A DNA stretch of 64,000 nucleotides from Ignavibacteria bacterium (lineage in GTDB: Bacteria > Bacteroidota > Ignavibacteria > Tepidaquicellales > Tepidaquicellaceae): assembly GCA_016709315.1 (NCBI GenBank), contig JADJMZ010000004.1, positions 1 through 64,000 on the forward strand, written 5' to 3'. The position numbers and the translations under genes are program-made. Below, piece by piece: positions 10,960-20,397 of this stretch. How positions within the stretch are numbered: the first letter of the stretch is position 1; each line of letters begins with the position of its first letter. Under the pieces are notes generated by a model. That model was not told where the DNA came from. It worked only from the letters and a program-made list of their open reading frames with translations, and did not search any database.

Positions 10960-11845
10960 ATTGACGGCTTTGCCGCTGGTTAAAACCAACGGCAATAGAA
11001 AAGGCACTACCAATAAAATCTGAATTGAAGATTTCAGGTTTTATGCTGAGCAGAAGTTTGAACCAGAACATTTAATTTTATTGCTGTTGCCGTTGTTTAA
11101 CCAAAGAGTCAAAAATGAACATTTAATTTAATCTGTGCCGATGAGTTTGCCGTTGGTTAAAACCAACGGCAATAGAAAAGGCACGAACAATAAAATCTGA
11201 ATTGAAGATTTCAGGTCTTATGCTGAGCAGAAGTTTGAACAGAAACATTTAATTAATTGCCACTGTTGCCCGTTGGTTAAAACCAACGGCAATAGAAAAG
11301 GCACGAACAATAAAATCTGAAATGAAGATTTCAGGTCTTATGCTGCGAAGTTTGAACCAGAACATTTAATTTAATTGCCGCTGTTGCCCGTTGGATTTAA
11401 CCAACGGCAAGAGTCAAAGCAAGCAACATTTAATTTAATTGCCCTGTTGGCCGTTGGTTAAAACCAACGGCAGAACAACAATAAAACTGAATTGAAGATT
11501 TCAGGTCTTAGCTGCGCAGAAGTTTGAACGGAACATTAGATTTAATTGCCGTTGGATTTAACCAAGGCAGGGAAGGCTGCAGCATTTGATTTAATTGCCA
11601 ACATTTAATTTAATTGCCGTTGGTTTTAACCAACGGCAAGAGTCACCCTACTCCGTTGGATTTAACCAAGGCAAGAGTCAAGCATGCAACATTTGATTTA
11701 ATTGCCAACATTTAATTTAATTGCCGTTGGTTTTAACCAACGGCAAGAGTCAAAGCATGCAACATTTGATTTAATTGCCAACTTTAATTTAATGGCCGTT
11801 GGTTTTTAACCAACGGCAATAGTTAAGGCACTAACAAAATTTGAT
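10960..11845. repeat. Palindrome array (GCCGTTGGTT / AACCAACGGC)
   Basis: About eleven copies of GCCGTTGGTTTTAACCAACGGC or close variants occur in some 880 bp. The first half has a longer unit of about 115 bp that also contains AATAAAATCTGAATTGAAGA and TTTCAGGTCTTATGCTG. The second half has a shorter unit of about 70 bp with AACATTTAATTTAATTGCC. The centres vary (TTTT, AAAA, ATTT) while the arms are kept, which points to selection or copying of the hairpin. It separates the lipase from a convergently oriented gene. No reading frame is present. Confidence 0.9.
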
Positions 11846-11872
11846 GGTATTTCAATTAAGAATTTTATTTCA

Positions 11873-12646
11873 TTAATTAATTATCCTCATCACCTCCATC
11901 CTGAATAAAACATATCCGTTTACAACTCCTCCCGCTTTCATGTTTTCATTTGCAAATTCGGGTGAACATAATAACTCAAATTCTCCGATTGTCCCGTCAC
12001 ATCTCAGCACAAAAAATTCTTTTCCGGTAAACTTGTTTTCCCTGGATTCAACTCCCAGTATCTCTGCTGTCAAAAAAGCAAAACTCGGAAAAGGCGCATC
12101 ATTACTTTCCATGACAAGCCCTGTAGCTGATAAAAATTTTGATCCTATGTAAATTGGATTTCCTGAAGGCGAATCACATACAGGACTTTTTCTCATTTCA
12201 TCGTCAAAATCTTTTTTATTCTCAAAAAACATCACATCAAGAGCTAATGCATATATCTTTATCTCTGCTTTCACGGGAAGCTCAGGTAATTTGACTAATT
12301 TATAAAAATCAAGTTCTGCGCATAAACCGTAATCTCCTTCTGTGCTCTCTACAAGCATTGCGCCGAAATCTTTCCCGTCATGATTTGTGTAATATTCGGA
12401 TAACACTACCTGTATTGTTATTTCCGTTTCATAACAATAGTGGAATTCAGGAAATGATTTACCTTCAAGATAAAATACAAATTTTCCGTTACTCTCATCG
12501 AGTGAGTAAAATACGTTTTCATCATTTGTATTAAGTATGAGTTTATTCCCTAACAGATACTTTACATATTCCGCGAGTGAGTTATCCGGATCCGGCATTC
12601 CAGTATCGTTTGCCATTGTTTCCATTGTAGAAATTTGATTTTCCAT
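11873..12646 (-). CDS. Hypothetical protein, 257 residues
   Basis: The frame is intact and starts at 12646 (MENQISTMETMAND...). There is no signal peptide or membrane helix. Composition is acidic with alternating hydrophobic strands, and the last 60 residues (EFFVLRCDGTIGEFELLCSP, then GGVVNGYVLFRMEVMRI) have the look of a small beta barrel. I do not recognise the family. It is the last gene of a minus-strand block with the phosphatase and the DUF932-like gene, about 80 bp downstream of the phosphatase stop, so it could be co-transcribed. Confidence 0.6.
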   Translation of the reverse strand: MENQISTMETMANDTGMPDPDNSLAEYVKYLLGNKLILNTNDENVFYSLDESNGKFVFYLEGKSFPEFHYCYETEITIQVVLSEYYTNHDGKDFGAMLVESTEGDYGLCAELDFYKLVKLPELPVKAEIKIYALALDVMFFENKKDFDDEMRKSPVCDSPSGNPIYIGSKFLSATGLVMESNDAPFPSFAFLTAEILGVESRENKFTGKEFFVLRCDGTIGEFELLCSPEFANENMKAGGVVNGYVLFRMEVMRIIN

Positions 12647-12727
12647 TTTAATATGATTTAATTATTTAAAATTTTGTAATTTTATATTCCGGATAAAAAA
12701 GTTAATTCATATTTACCCGGAATGTAT

Positions 12728-13655
12728 TCAGTCCCCTTTTGCATTCACCCAGATGAAATTTTCATCCGAAAGTTCTTTTCTCTGACCATCTGTATGCTGT
12801 AAGCTTTCCTCCAGTTCCGATGCTGTAATCCACGCAGGCAACATTCTTCTTTTCCGTTTTCGGTATACCGTCAAACCAGTAGTGTCCGCAGAATACTGGC
12901 TTCTCTGATTCCAAGTAATAACTTTTCTTTTTCAGATTTTTCTGTATCAACTTTCTTTCCTCTTAATTCAGCTATCTCTTCCATGTAAAAGTCTTCATAG
13001 TTCAGTTCTGACATATTAAGATACCAGCGAACTCTCATTTCATCTCTTTCCTTTCCGTGTTTGTCATAAAATTTATATCCTTTCGGAATTTTCTCTTCTC
13101 TGCCTTTTATACATTCATCTGCTGCCCAAAATAGTGAAGGACTTTTACAATGCTTTTCGAATTCAGCTCCTGCAGAAAATCCGGAGATATTGTATTTCTG
13201 TTTCCCAGTATTTCAATATTATCATTGTCCCAGCAGGCGTGTACTATTCTGATCTCATTCAGGTCAAGATAAAGCGGAAGCGTGTGAAACCATTCAAGAT
13301 AGCTCTTCCATTCTGACTCGTAATTTCCAAACTGTTCTATTGTTGCCGAGTGCTGATTTATATTATTGTCACTTCGCTTTCTCAGATATTCACCTTTTTC
13401 ATTCTTAGTATTGTAACACATTGCGTTGTACTCGTGATTTCCCATTACTGCAAGAGCTTTTCCGTTCTCTGTCATGTCTCTTACAATTTTCAGCGTTTCC
13501 CTGATCTTCGGACCTCTGTCTATGAAATCTCCTACAAACACTGCCGTTCTTTCCGTATGGAAATATCCCCTTCCGTTTTTCTTATATCCCATTTCTCTTA
13601 ACAGCTTTTCAAGCTGATCGGCGTGTCCGTGTATGTCGCCTATTATGTCATACAT
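12728..13655 (-). CDS. PrpE-like metallophosphatase (three frameshifts)
   Basis: N-terminal motifs are those of calcineurin-type phosphoesterases: GDIHGHADQLEKLL, FVGDFIDRGP, MGNHEYNAM and VHACWD, which give the dinuclear metal site. Downstream, in other frames, come GKERDEMRVRWYLNMSEL, FCGHYWFDG and VACVDYSIGTGGKLTAYRW, the C-terminal half expected for the PrpE/ApaH-like diadenosine tetraphosphatase group. Breaks near 13115, 12950 and 12780 each disappear after changing one base of a run; the last then ends at a TGA at 12728. Likely substrates are dinucleoside polyphosphates or phosphoproteins; the sequence alone does not decide. Confidence 0.82.
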
Positions 13656-13690
13656 ATTGATTTCTCCTTTTTTATTTTTATAATTTTAAT

Positions 13691-14618
13691 TCAAATAATC
13701 CTTACTTTTTCAAGATATTGCTCAAGTATTTTATCATTATTTATTCTTACTATTTCCTGACCCATTTCCTGCTTTTTGTCTGGTAACCGTTATATCTGTC
13801 GCATTTTACAAATTTTGTTTCATTTGCAAATGCCGTGACTGTATTGAATAAACCGTATGCATTTTCTCCGAGCTCTCCAATATATTTTTTCTTAAGCCTT
13901 TCCATTATGTTCAGGAATTCCTCTTTTTGTTTTTCTATGATTCTCCTGTACTTTGCGGATACATTTTCAGTATTGAATTTTAATCCGAATATTTTAGCAG
14001 TGATGTTTGTAAAATACTTTTTCTCAATTCTGATCTCATTAAGATTCCGCATATATTCAATAAAACTTTTTTCAATGTCTTTTAATTTTTTCAGTTTCAT
14101 ATCTTTGTTAATGTAATCCATGACATTCTTTACAGATTTGTTATAATGAAAATAACTCAAACTGACCAATTCACTTTCAAAGATCACTCCGTTGTCGCAG
14201 ACTTTTCTGACAAACCCAATTTCGAATCCCAGCTTTCTTGATTTATTGTAACTGTTTGTGATCCTGATGAAAGGGACATAAACTTCATTCCCCCAGATGT
14301 TTATATTGTAATTTTCATTTATCATGTCAATGTGACAGTATGATCTTGTCTTTGGATAATTTATATTGAATACAATGAATTCATCTTCGCCTGATCCGGG
14401 AAACATTTCCTTAAAAATTCTCTTACCGAGAACAATCGCTTCTTCATTTAATATCAGTGCATAATTCCTGCTTACTACGGAAAATACATTTTCTTTTTTA
14501 TTTATCGTTCCGGTGACAGCTGAATAGTTTGTTAATCCTTTATATTTATTTTTTTAATGTAAACCGGTTTCAGCATTACCAGGAATTGCAACTCTTCTAT
14601 GTTTGTATTTCTGCTCAT
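13691..14618 (-). CDS. DUF932-like protein (two frameshifts)
   Basis: Joining three frames gives about 308 residues from ATG 14618 (MSRNTNIEELQFLVML) to TGA 13691. Motifs include NYSAVTGTINKKENVFSVVS, PFIRITNSYNKSRKLGFEIG and VRKVCDNGVIF. The layout resembles the DUF932 (phage/plasmid-like) family, where a strand-rich N-terminus is followed by a 'SYDGS...R.VC.N' core and a helical tail. Breaks lie near 14550 (A run) and 13760 (A run). Members occur on plasmids, phages and islands and their function is unknown. The family call is tentative. Confidence 0.55.
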
Positions 14619-14852
14619 GATTGATTTCAATTGATTTAAGATTCAATTTCCTTTCATACAAAAATACAAAATACACTATGACAAATAATGTCAGAGTAAA
14701 AATATTTATTAAAAAAATATAAATTTATTTTTCATTAAATTTCACACCTCGTTCCCAATCTCCCGATTGGGAAAGGAAAATTTTTCTTATAAGCTCTGGA
14801 GTTTTTGTGGAAATAGGAATCGGCGCGGAATTCCTGACGCTGCCTGAAGTAG

Positions 14853-15854
14853 TCAGTTATTGTTATGTTTATACTGTTTCAAAATTTCTTCTGCATCCTT
14901 GACCATAAGCTGAATAAGTTCCGGAGGGCTGATGACCCTGATCCTTGTTCCTTCCTTCATAAGCCAGTCTTTGATTTCGGATAATTCATAAAGAGTGAGA
15001 GTGACGTGCGTGTTACCGTTTGCGAGCTTTCTGAGTTTTTGCGAACTGTGTATTTCCCTTTCGGTTAATACATTTATAAATTGCTTCTTTATTTCGAACT
15101 GTACCTTTAACGGTTTTGATGTTCTTTTTTTTCCGAAACTGTATTTAAAGTATTCCTCCAAATTAAAACTGTCAGGAACATCGAATTCTCTGTTTGTCAG
15201 CTTCACTTCAGATATTCTGCTTACAGATAATACCCTTACTTTTTTTCTTTCATGTTCAAAACCAATGAGATACCAGTCTCCGTTATAGTTCCTTAAATGG
15301 TAAGGATCTATCGTTCTGATAACTTCATTTCCCGTATCCGTTTTGAAATACTTTATCTCTATGGTCTTTTCATTAAAGAGAGCATTCTCTATGATCTTAA
15401 ATGTCTTTTCATCGGATCTTTTCACGGGACTGAATCTGAAACTTATTTTTTCCCTGACATCAATTATCTTTTTATTTATTTCATCTCCGAAACTTAGCCG
15501 CAATTTATTAAGCAGCGATTTCTGACCTGTCTTATAGGGATTGTGATCGTAGCTTTTGATCAGTTCAAATATCACTGCGAGATCGTACAACTCCCCTGCC
15601 GACAGATCAAATGTTTTCAGTTGAAACTTTTTTGTATAGTGAAAGGATTTCATCTTAAAATCATATTCAAGCGGCGCATTATATACATTTTTAAGGATCT
15701 CCAGGTCGCGGTAAATTGTCCTTTCACTTACATTACATTTCCGAGAAAGGTCAGATGATTTCACATATCTCCCTTTTCCAATGCAGCTGTCAATCTTAAC
15801 TAATCTGTCAAAAACATGTAAACTTATTTTTTTCATATTTAAATTCTTCTTCAA
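14853..15854 (-). CDS. WYL-domain transcriptional regulator
   Basis: 333 residues. An N-terminal HTH_11-type winged helix (SDLSRKCNVSERTIYRDLEI) is followed by a WYL domain at about 155-235 (IEIKYFKTDTGNEVIRTIDP, then YNGDWYLIGFEHERKKVRVL) and the WCX-type C-terminus (EGTRIRVISPPELIQLM). A second Met seven residues in (MKKISLHVFDRLV) is an equally good start. WYL proteins bind nucleic-acid-like ligands and often control DNA-damage, defence or island genes. It sits between the SAM-linked operon and the DUF932/phosphatase group, so either could be its target; this is inference. Confidence 0.9.
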   Translation of the reverse strand: MKKNLNMKKISLHVFDRLVKIDSCIGKGRYVKSSDLSRKCNVSERTIYRDLEILKNVYNAPLEYDFKMKSFHYTKKFQLKTFDLSAGELYDLAVIFELIKSYDHNPYKTGQKSLLNKLRLSFGDEINKKIIDVREKISFRFSPVKRSDEKTFKIIENALFNEKTIEIKYFKTDTGNEVIRTIDPYHLRNYNGDWYLIGFEHERKKVRVLSVSRISEVKLTNREFDVPDSFNLEEYFKYSFGKKRTSKPLKVQFEIKKQFINVLTEREIHSSQKLRKLANGNTHVTLTLYELSEIKDWLMKEGTRIRVISPPELIQLMVKDAEEILKQYKHNNN

Positions 15855-16023
15855 AGTTAGTATAAATTTATATGTTTATAAATGAAGACTTTTATTGAGA
15901 AATTTATCTTCTCATTCGGCGTGGCTTCATTTTTTTATTTCACCAACAAATTCTCTTCTATCTTCCAATAACAAATTATTATTCGGCTTTTGGAAGTGTC
16001 ATTGTTCGCTCATAAATGTAGTG

Positions 16024-17106
16024 TTAATTATAATTGACACAGTTAAAAGATAATTCAGGATTGTAAAAAGTCCCGAGAGTGTATATATCATATTGCAGAT
16101 CCACACAGTTGATTTGTTTTTGCATTTCTGAGAATTTAAAGTAATCATAAGGGTCTGTATGCAGCTTGACTTCAGAACTAATATTTATATTAATTGGAGT
16201 ATTTACACCCGGGGCATAGCAAACTGAAACCAATGCCTCTGATGAACCTTTTGCAACTAATTCCAGTGCAAATTTCCTTGCGGAATATGATCCGAGTCGG
16301 TCTATGTGAGAAAGGTCTTTTCCGTATAATGCTCCGCCGCCGAGTGGAATTCTCGGACCATAATAATCCATAACTGATTTTCTTCCTGTTTGTCCGTTGT
16401 CACCATCACTTCCGCCGTTGAATAATGGTCCGTTCGGATTTATCATGACTTCAATTTCTTTCCATTCGCCTGTCCATCTTTTATCATGTTCCTTTAGTTT
16501 TAAAAAGGCATTTTTCAAAACACAGCTGCATTCAAATGTAAAATCAGTAAATGGGTACTTCTCTTTTTGCTGTAATGTCATCAGTATTTTCCTGATCCTC
16601 CAGTCATTGCTGTTCTCTTCTGTGATCACTAGAATTTTCCCGTCCGGTCCGTGTCCTTCTAAAGTTTCATTCAACTGTCTTGTTACCTGTTCCCTGAAAT
16701 ACCATGCTGCAAAATGTTCAGGAGGAAGAAATCGGGTTTTTGCATCATAGCCGGCATAACCGATAACTACTGACTGATCGTTTACAAAGTTTGTCCATTT
16801 CTGAGGAGGTTCTGTTAATCGGCAGATAAGATCCAGAATTTTATACCTTGATGCATCTATGTGATTTTCTTTCGTATATCCTATCTCATTTCCTGTCTCA
16901 GTCACTATTTTTTTCAGATCTATTTCGCACTTTTGCTTTGTTGCGACCGCTCCAGTGAAAAATATCTGGTCTGACCATACTGAAACTTCAATCTGGGCAT
17001 ATGCTTCATTATCTGTTTTGTATGCCTGCCGTATTATTCGATCGGCTATAAGGTCGCAGAATTTGTCCGGGTGACCATTCAGTACTGTTTCCGAATATCT
17101 TTTCAT
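16024..17106 (-). CDS. Divergent S-adenosylmethionine synthetase paralogue
   Basis: 360 residues, clearly homologous to MetK but much changed. Kept: GHPDK (11-15), an E in the IEVSV strand, NDQSVVIGYA (canonical GDQGLMFGYA), PDGK (canonical PDAK), GDNGQTGRKSVMDYYG (canonical GDTGLTGRKIIVDTYG) and GGGALYGKD. Changed: the basic DPSKVDR becomes DLSHIDR, the His of PHGGG becomes Leu, and the C-terminal YGHFG motif is absent. Most substrate and phosphate ligands are kept, so activity with ATP plus methionine or an analogue is possible but not assured. A canonical metK lies 3.5 kb upstream. It ends the MoxR operon, 22 bp after the VWA gene. Confidence 0.85.
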   Translation of the reverse strand: MKRYSETVLNGHPDKFCDLIADRIIRQAYKTDNEAYAQIEVSVWSDQIFFTGAVATKQKCEIDLKKIVTETGNEIGYTKENHIDASRYKILDLICRLTEPPQKWTNFVNDQSVVIGYAGYDAKTRFLPPEHFAAWYFREQVTRQLNETLEGHGPDGKILVITEENSNDWRIRKILMTLQQKEKYPFTDFTFECSCVLKNAFLKLKEHDKRWTGEWKEIEVMINPNGPLFNGGSDGDNGQTGRKSVMDYYGPRIPLGGGALYGKDLSHIDRLGSYSARKFALELVAKGSSEALVSVCYAPGVNTPININISSEVKLHTDPYDYFKFSEMQKQINCVDLQYDIYTLGTFYNPELSFNCVNYN

Positions 17107-17127
17107 AATGTTTAATTTATTTTATTT

Positions 17128-18424
17128 TTAATTAATATCTTTGAGCTGACAATAAGAAAGACCTAACCGGCTGAATTGCTCCGGATTGCCCGTTGCACTA
17201 ACGAGCACTTTTATTTTATTCTTCTGAAGACCCCTCAACATTTTCTCGTCCATTTTTTCGACATAACCGTCTGTTACAATCAGACTTTTTCTGATTCTGT
17301 GTTTTCGCATGTGATCAAAAACCGGACCTATGCTTGTTCCGTGTGTACTGTTATATACCATTTTTCCTTTTACAAAACTTGCATCTTCAACCTGATTTGA
17401 AAAAACATGCAATGGCATCTTTATGTATGACCTGAATAAATGAAGCAGTGATATCAGACGGTCAATTTCCTGATTCATTGAACCGCTCACATCGAGATAA
17501 ATAGTTGCCAGCCTTGAAGCTGTGTATTTTGTCATTTCAACTTTTGAAAAAGGCAGTAAACCGTTAAACTGAAACCGTACAATTGCTCTTCTGTCTGAAC
17601 TGCTCAATACAGGTAAGATCAATTCATCAACCGAAGATTCATTCTTTTTGCAATCATCCGGGACGAGGCATTCTTTCAGTAGTGCCAGAGTAGTACATTC
17701 CCATTTGTAATTTTTATATTTGATAATCTCATTCTCCTCCTTGCACAGAAAATCATCACTACCTCTTTTTTGCGATTTATTCCAGATCATAGTACCGTCC
17801 ATTTTATTCATTATCCCTTCTATCAAAGTTTTATTCTCATCGGATATGTTTTCTTTTGTATGATTTCCAATAAGCTTAATGTTCTGCAGATCCTTTATTC
17901 TTACTTTGTTTTGTAAATAAACAAGAAGTTCATACAGGTCATCAGCGCAGTATTTGCCTGCATAAATTTTTTCGTGGATTTCCATCCAGCTTTTATTTAT
18001 AACATCTCCGGCATCGTCTGTTTTCGGTCTCAGAAGGAAGCTTAAGTATTCCCATTTATAATATCGAGCAAAGAAACCAGCATACTCCATTCCTTTGTAT
18101 CTGTATATGACTGCATTGATGATAGCATCTAACGCAATATTAAGTAACGGATTGCTGATCTTGCATTTTTCCCGTATGCAGCATAAGTACATGCAGAAAT
18201 TCGTGAAGCAATACTGTTTTTACATCATTTTCAGTCAAAAGAAAATTTTTGCAAAATGCTCTGTTTATTTTTAGCACCGGTTTTGATGAAAGAGATACTG
18301 CCATTGTCGGAACCTTTTCAGTAAACTCAATATCTGTAACCTTAAATAGTGCTTTGCAGGCAAGCGGATTTTCTTCCGCCATATCCTGAATTATATATCT
18401 GATTTGTTTTTCAGTCCATTTCAT
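17128..18424 (-). CDS. Metallopeptidase-like/VWA protein (DUF2201 type, one frameshift)
   Basis: The N-terminal part (from 18424) carries a zinc-peptidase-like helix, LLHEFLHVLMLHT (HEFLH at residues 74-78). The C-terminal part is a VWA-like domain with the MIDAS start ATIYLDVSGSM and a later VTDG. The parts join near 18170 by removing one A from an A5 run, giving TGKCKISNPLLNIALDAIIN. This HExxH plus VWA layout is that of the DUF2201 group, which is usually encoded next to a MoxR ATPase, as here. The start overlaps the 155-residue gene by 14 bp, showing translational coupling. Role inferred: the effector or substrate-holding partner of the ATPase. Confidence 0.85.
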
Positions 18425-18878
18425 AATAATTGTTTATGTTAATTTTAATTAGTTCAATATTTGGGTGAAGCCGGTTTACGGTAAATATCATAGGTGAATC
18501 CGGGTTGTAATAATTCTCATTGCATTTTGAAAGAATTAACCCGCTTCTTAAAAGTTTTTTTGGATCAATTGTAATCACTGCTGGTACAGGTCCGTTTGGA
18601 ATTACTAAAAGCTTTTCTGCAGGCAGTTTCAATTTCTTTGCAGCTATTTCTGCATTTTTCCACCCAAGCTTTTTACATAATCGAAGGATCAGATTTTCAA
18701 CATCCGGTTTATTCTGCTTGACAGAGAAAACAAGAGATTCATTTTTCACCTTCAGATATTTATTTGTAAAAATATTTGATGAAACCGTTTCTGTCATGAC
18801 TCTGGTGTGAGGTCCGCCTATATTGTTCAGTACATTTGTACCGAAATTTTTTAATCCGTTAATTCTATATATTTCCAT
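18411..18878 (-). CDS. Unknown 155-residue protein between MoxR and VWA genes
   Basis: The frame is intact from ATG 18878, 8 bp after the MoxR stop, and it overlaps the VWA gene by 14 bp. There is no signal peptide or membrane segment. A Lys/Leu-rich helical middle (LRLCKKLGWKNAEIAAKKLK) is followed by strands (LLVIPNGPVPAVITIDPKKL). I do not recognise it. The tight position means it is a subunit or adaptor of the same system, by inference. Confidence 0.7.
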   Translation of the reverse strand: MEIYRINGLKNFGTNVLNNIGGPHTRVMTETVSSNIFTNKYLKVKNESLVFSVKQNKPDVENLILRLCKKLGWKNAEIAAKKLKLPAEKLLVIPNGPVPAVITIDPKKLLRSGLILSKCNENYYNPDSPMIFTVNRLHPNIELIKININNYYEMD

Positions 18879-18886
18879 GAAATTTT

Positions 18887-20329
18887 TCAGTTTCTGTTTT
18901 TTCTGTTAATTACTTTTCTTACACATTTGAAACAGCTATTCAGTTCTCTTTCAATATATTCACAATCTTCGATTGTAATGTTTTTTGTTATAAGATAAAG
19001 AAAGAACTGTTTTGCTCTTACCTTTCTTAATTTTTCGTGTTTACTGATAGAACTGACATAATGCACACATTCATCCCATTGCGGATGCTTAGTTCCTTGC
19101 TTACCAATCCATTCAATCCATTTCATATTTCCGTCAACTTTTAAAATTTTAACGGCGATTTTTGTAAGTTCATTCAGCGATTCTTCATTTATCAGGTCAT
19201 ATTTATTAATCAGCGGCTGCATTACAAAAGCAAAAATGGCAGTTCTTATCATACTTTCCTGTTTCATGAACTGTAATACAGCAAGACTTTTAACTTCTTT
19301 TTCAATTGAATCCTCAAACAGTTTCTCTATCTTACCTGTCAGTGAATTCGTAAGCTGAAATTCAGATAACCACCTTTCTTCAGGATCACTTTTACTGACC
19401 ATCCGCATGCATTCTGCATGAGCAGCTTCTATTTTATGATCCTCTATGTTTTCTTTCCAGGCTCTGTGCGGAAGACTCCATTTCAGTCCAAGTTTAAATA
19501 AGATATTCAAATCTTTTTTTTCTGAAATGCATCCGAATTCACGGGCTGTTATAAAAATCGATGTGAAGTTCCGGGCCAGCAGTCTCGCCCTTCTCGGAGA
19601 AATACGGTAACCTGCTTCTCCCAGAAGCGAACTTATTATCCGGCAGTACAATAAGATCTCTGCCGAAGGATTCTTTATGGCTTTCAGAAATTTTACTTTT
19701 AGTTTAGAAATCAGTCGTGTTAATTCCAATGAGATCTTCGTAATTGCTCCTTCACCTGATGGGTGAATTACTAATTCCTGTTCTTCTTTTGTCAGTTCAT
19801 TCCAGTCAGGCACATAAATTATAAATGCAAAGCGGTCAGCAAGTGCCTGATCAAGTGAAAAGCTGCCTTCGTAGAAATCATCTGCTCCGGCGCTCACTCC
19901 CTGAAGCGGATTCATCGCAGCCCAGCGGTATTTGAGTTTTTCCAGTGCCATACCCTGCAACTTTTTTTCGTGAATGATGGAGAAAAATTTATTCTGAATT
20001 TCGGGCTTACAACGGCTGATCTCGTCTATCAGCACTGATTCAGCATCCCATATTGTTGCAGGAGTTTTAAGAAATGAAACAGTTTTACCTTTACTGTCAG
20101 GAAAAGGGAATCCGACAAGATCGTCAAAGGAAAGAAAACTGGCATTGTAATGCCTGTGTTCAAGATTCAGTGCTTCCGAAATGCTGTTTAGCAGATAAGT
20201 TTTACCTGTGCCTGCTTTACCGACGAGAAGAAGCGGGTCTTCGGAAACAAGCGAAGCGAGAATTAACAGTTCGAGATGATCGAATCCGTAAACTCCCAGT
20301 TTTCTGAGGATTTTATTTGATTTTTTCAT
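18887..20329 (-). CDS. MoxR-family AAA+ ATPase
   Basis: I start it at ATG 20329 (MKKSNKILRKLG), because the longer open frame upstream lies in the conserved leader. That gives 480 residues. Walker A is GKAGTGKT (about 37-44), Walker B VLIDEI (about 99-104), sensor region RWAAMNPL, and an arginine-rich stretch (ISPRRARLLARNF) is consistent with the lid. The C-terminal 200 residues are helical and not recognised. MoxR ATPases act as chaperones that remodel or load a target through a VWA partner; that partner is encoded two genes downstream. A leader related to that of metK precedes the gene, so SAM level may control it. Confidence 0.9.
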   Translation of the reverse strand: MKKSNKILRKLGVYGFDHLELLILASLVSEDPLLLVGKAGTGKTYLLNSISEALNLEHRHYNASFLSFDDLVGFPFPDSKGKTVSFLKTPATIWDAESVLIDEISRCKPEIQNKFFSIIHEKKLQGMALEKLKYRWAAMNPLQGVSAGADDFYEGSFSLDQALADRFAFIIYVPDWNELTKEEQELVIHPSGEGAITKISLELTRLISKLKVKFLKAIKNPSAEILLYCRIISSLLGEAGYRISPRRARLLARNFTSIFITAREFGCISEKKDLNILFKLGLKWSLPHRAWKENIEDHKIEAAHAECMRMVSKSDPEERWLSEFQLTNSLTGKIEKLFEDSIEKEVKSLAVLQFMKQESMIRTAIFAFVMQPLINKYDLINEESLNELTKIAVKILKVDGNMKWIEWIGKQGTKHPQWDECVHYVSSISKHEKLRKVRAKQFFLYLITKNITIEDCEYIERELNSCFKCVRKVINRKNRN

Positions 20330-20358
20330 GAATGATTTTTTTTGTAAATCATCCGGAA
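20330..20358 (-). promoter_or_regulatory. Start-adjacent hairpin upstream of the MoxR gene
   Basis: On the minus strand GATGATTT and AAATCATT form an 8-bp stem with an A-rich loop, ending just before the ATG. No Shine-Dalgarno word is seen, so structure near the start may set translation. Part of a possible expression platform for the leader upstream. Confidence 0.35.
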
Positions 20359-20397
20359 AAGAAAAGGGAAAAACCGTGGAAAATATTTGAACTTTAA

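Noticed and set aside
10960..11845. CRISPR array in the palindrome cluster
   Set aside because: The sequences between palindromes are themselves repeats, not unique spacers, and unit length changes from about 115 to about 70 bp.
14745..14790. Palindrome TTCCCAATCTCCCGATTGGGAA as terminator
   Set aside because: It lies after the WYL gene on the minus strand but has only a weak T run; it may be another repeat copy, so I do not call it.
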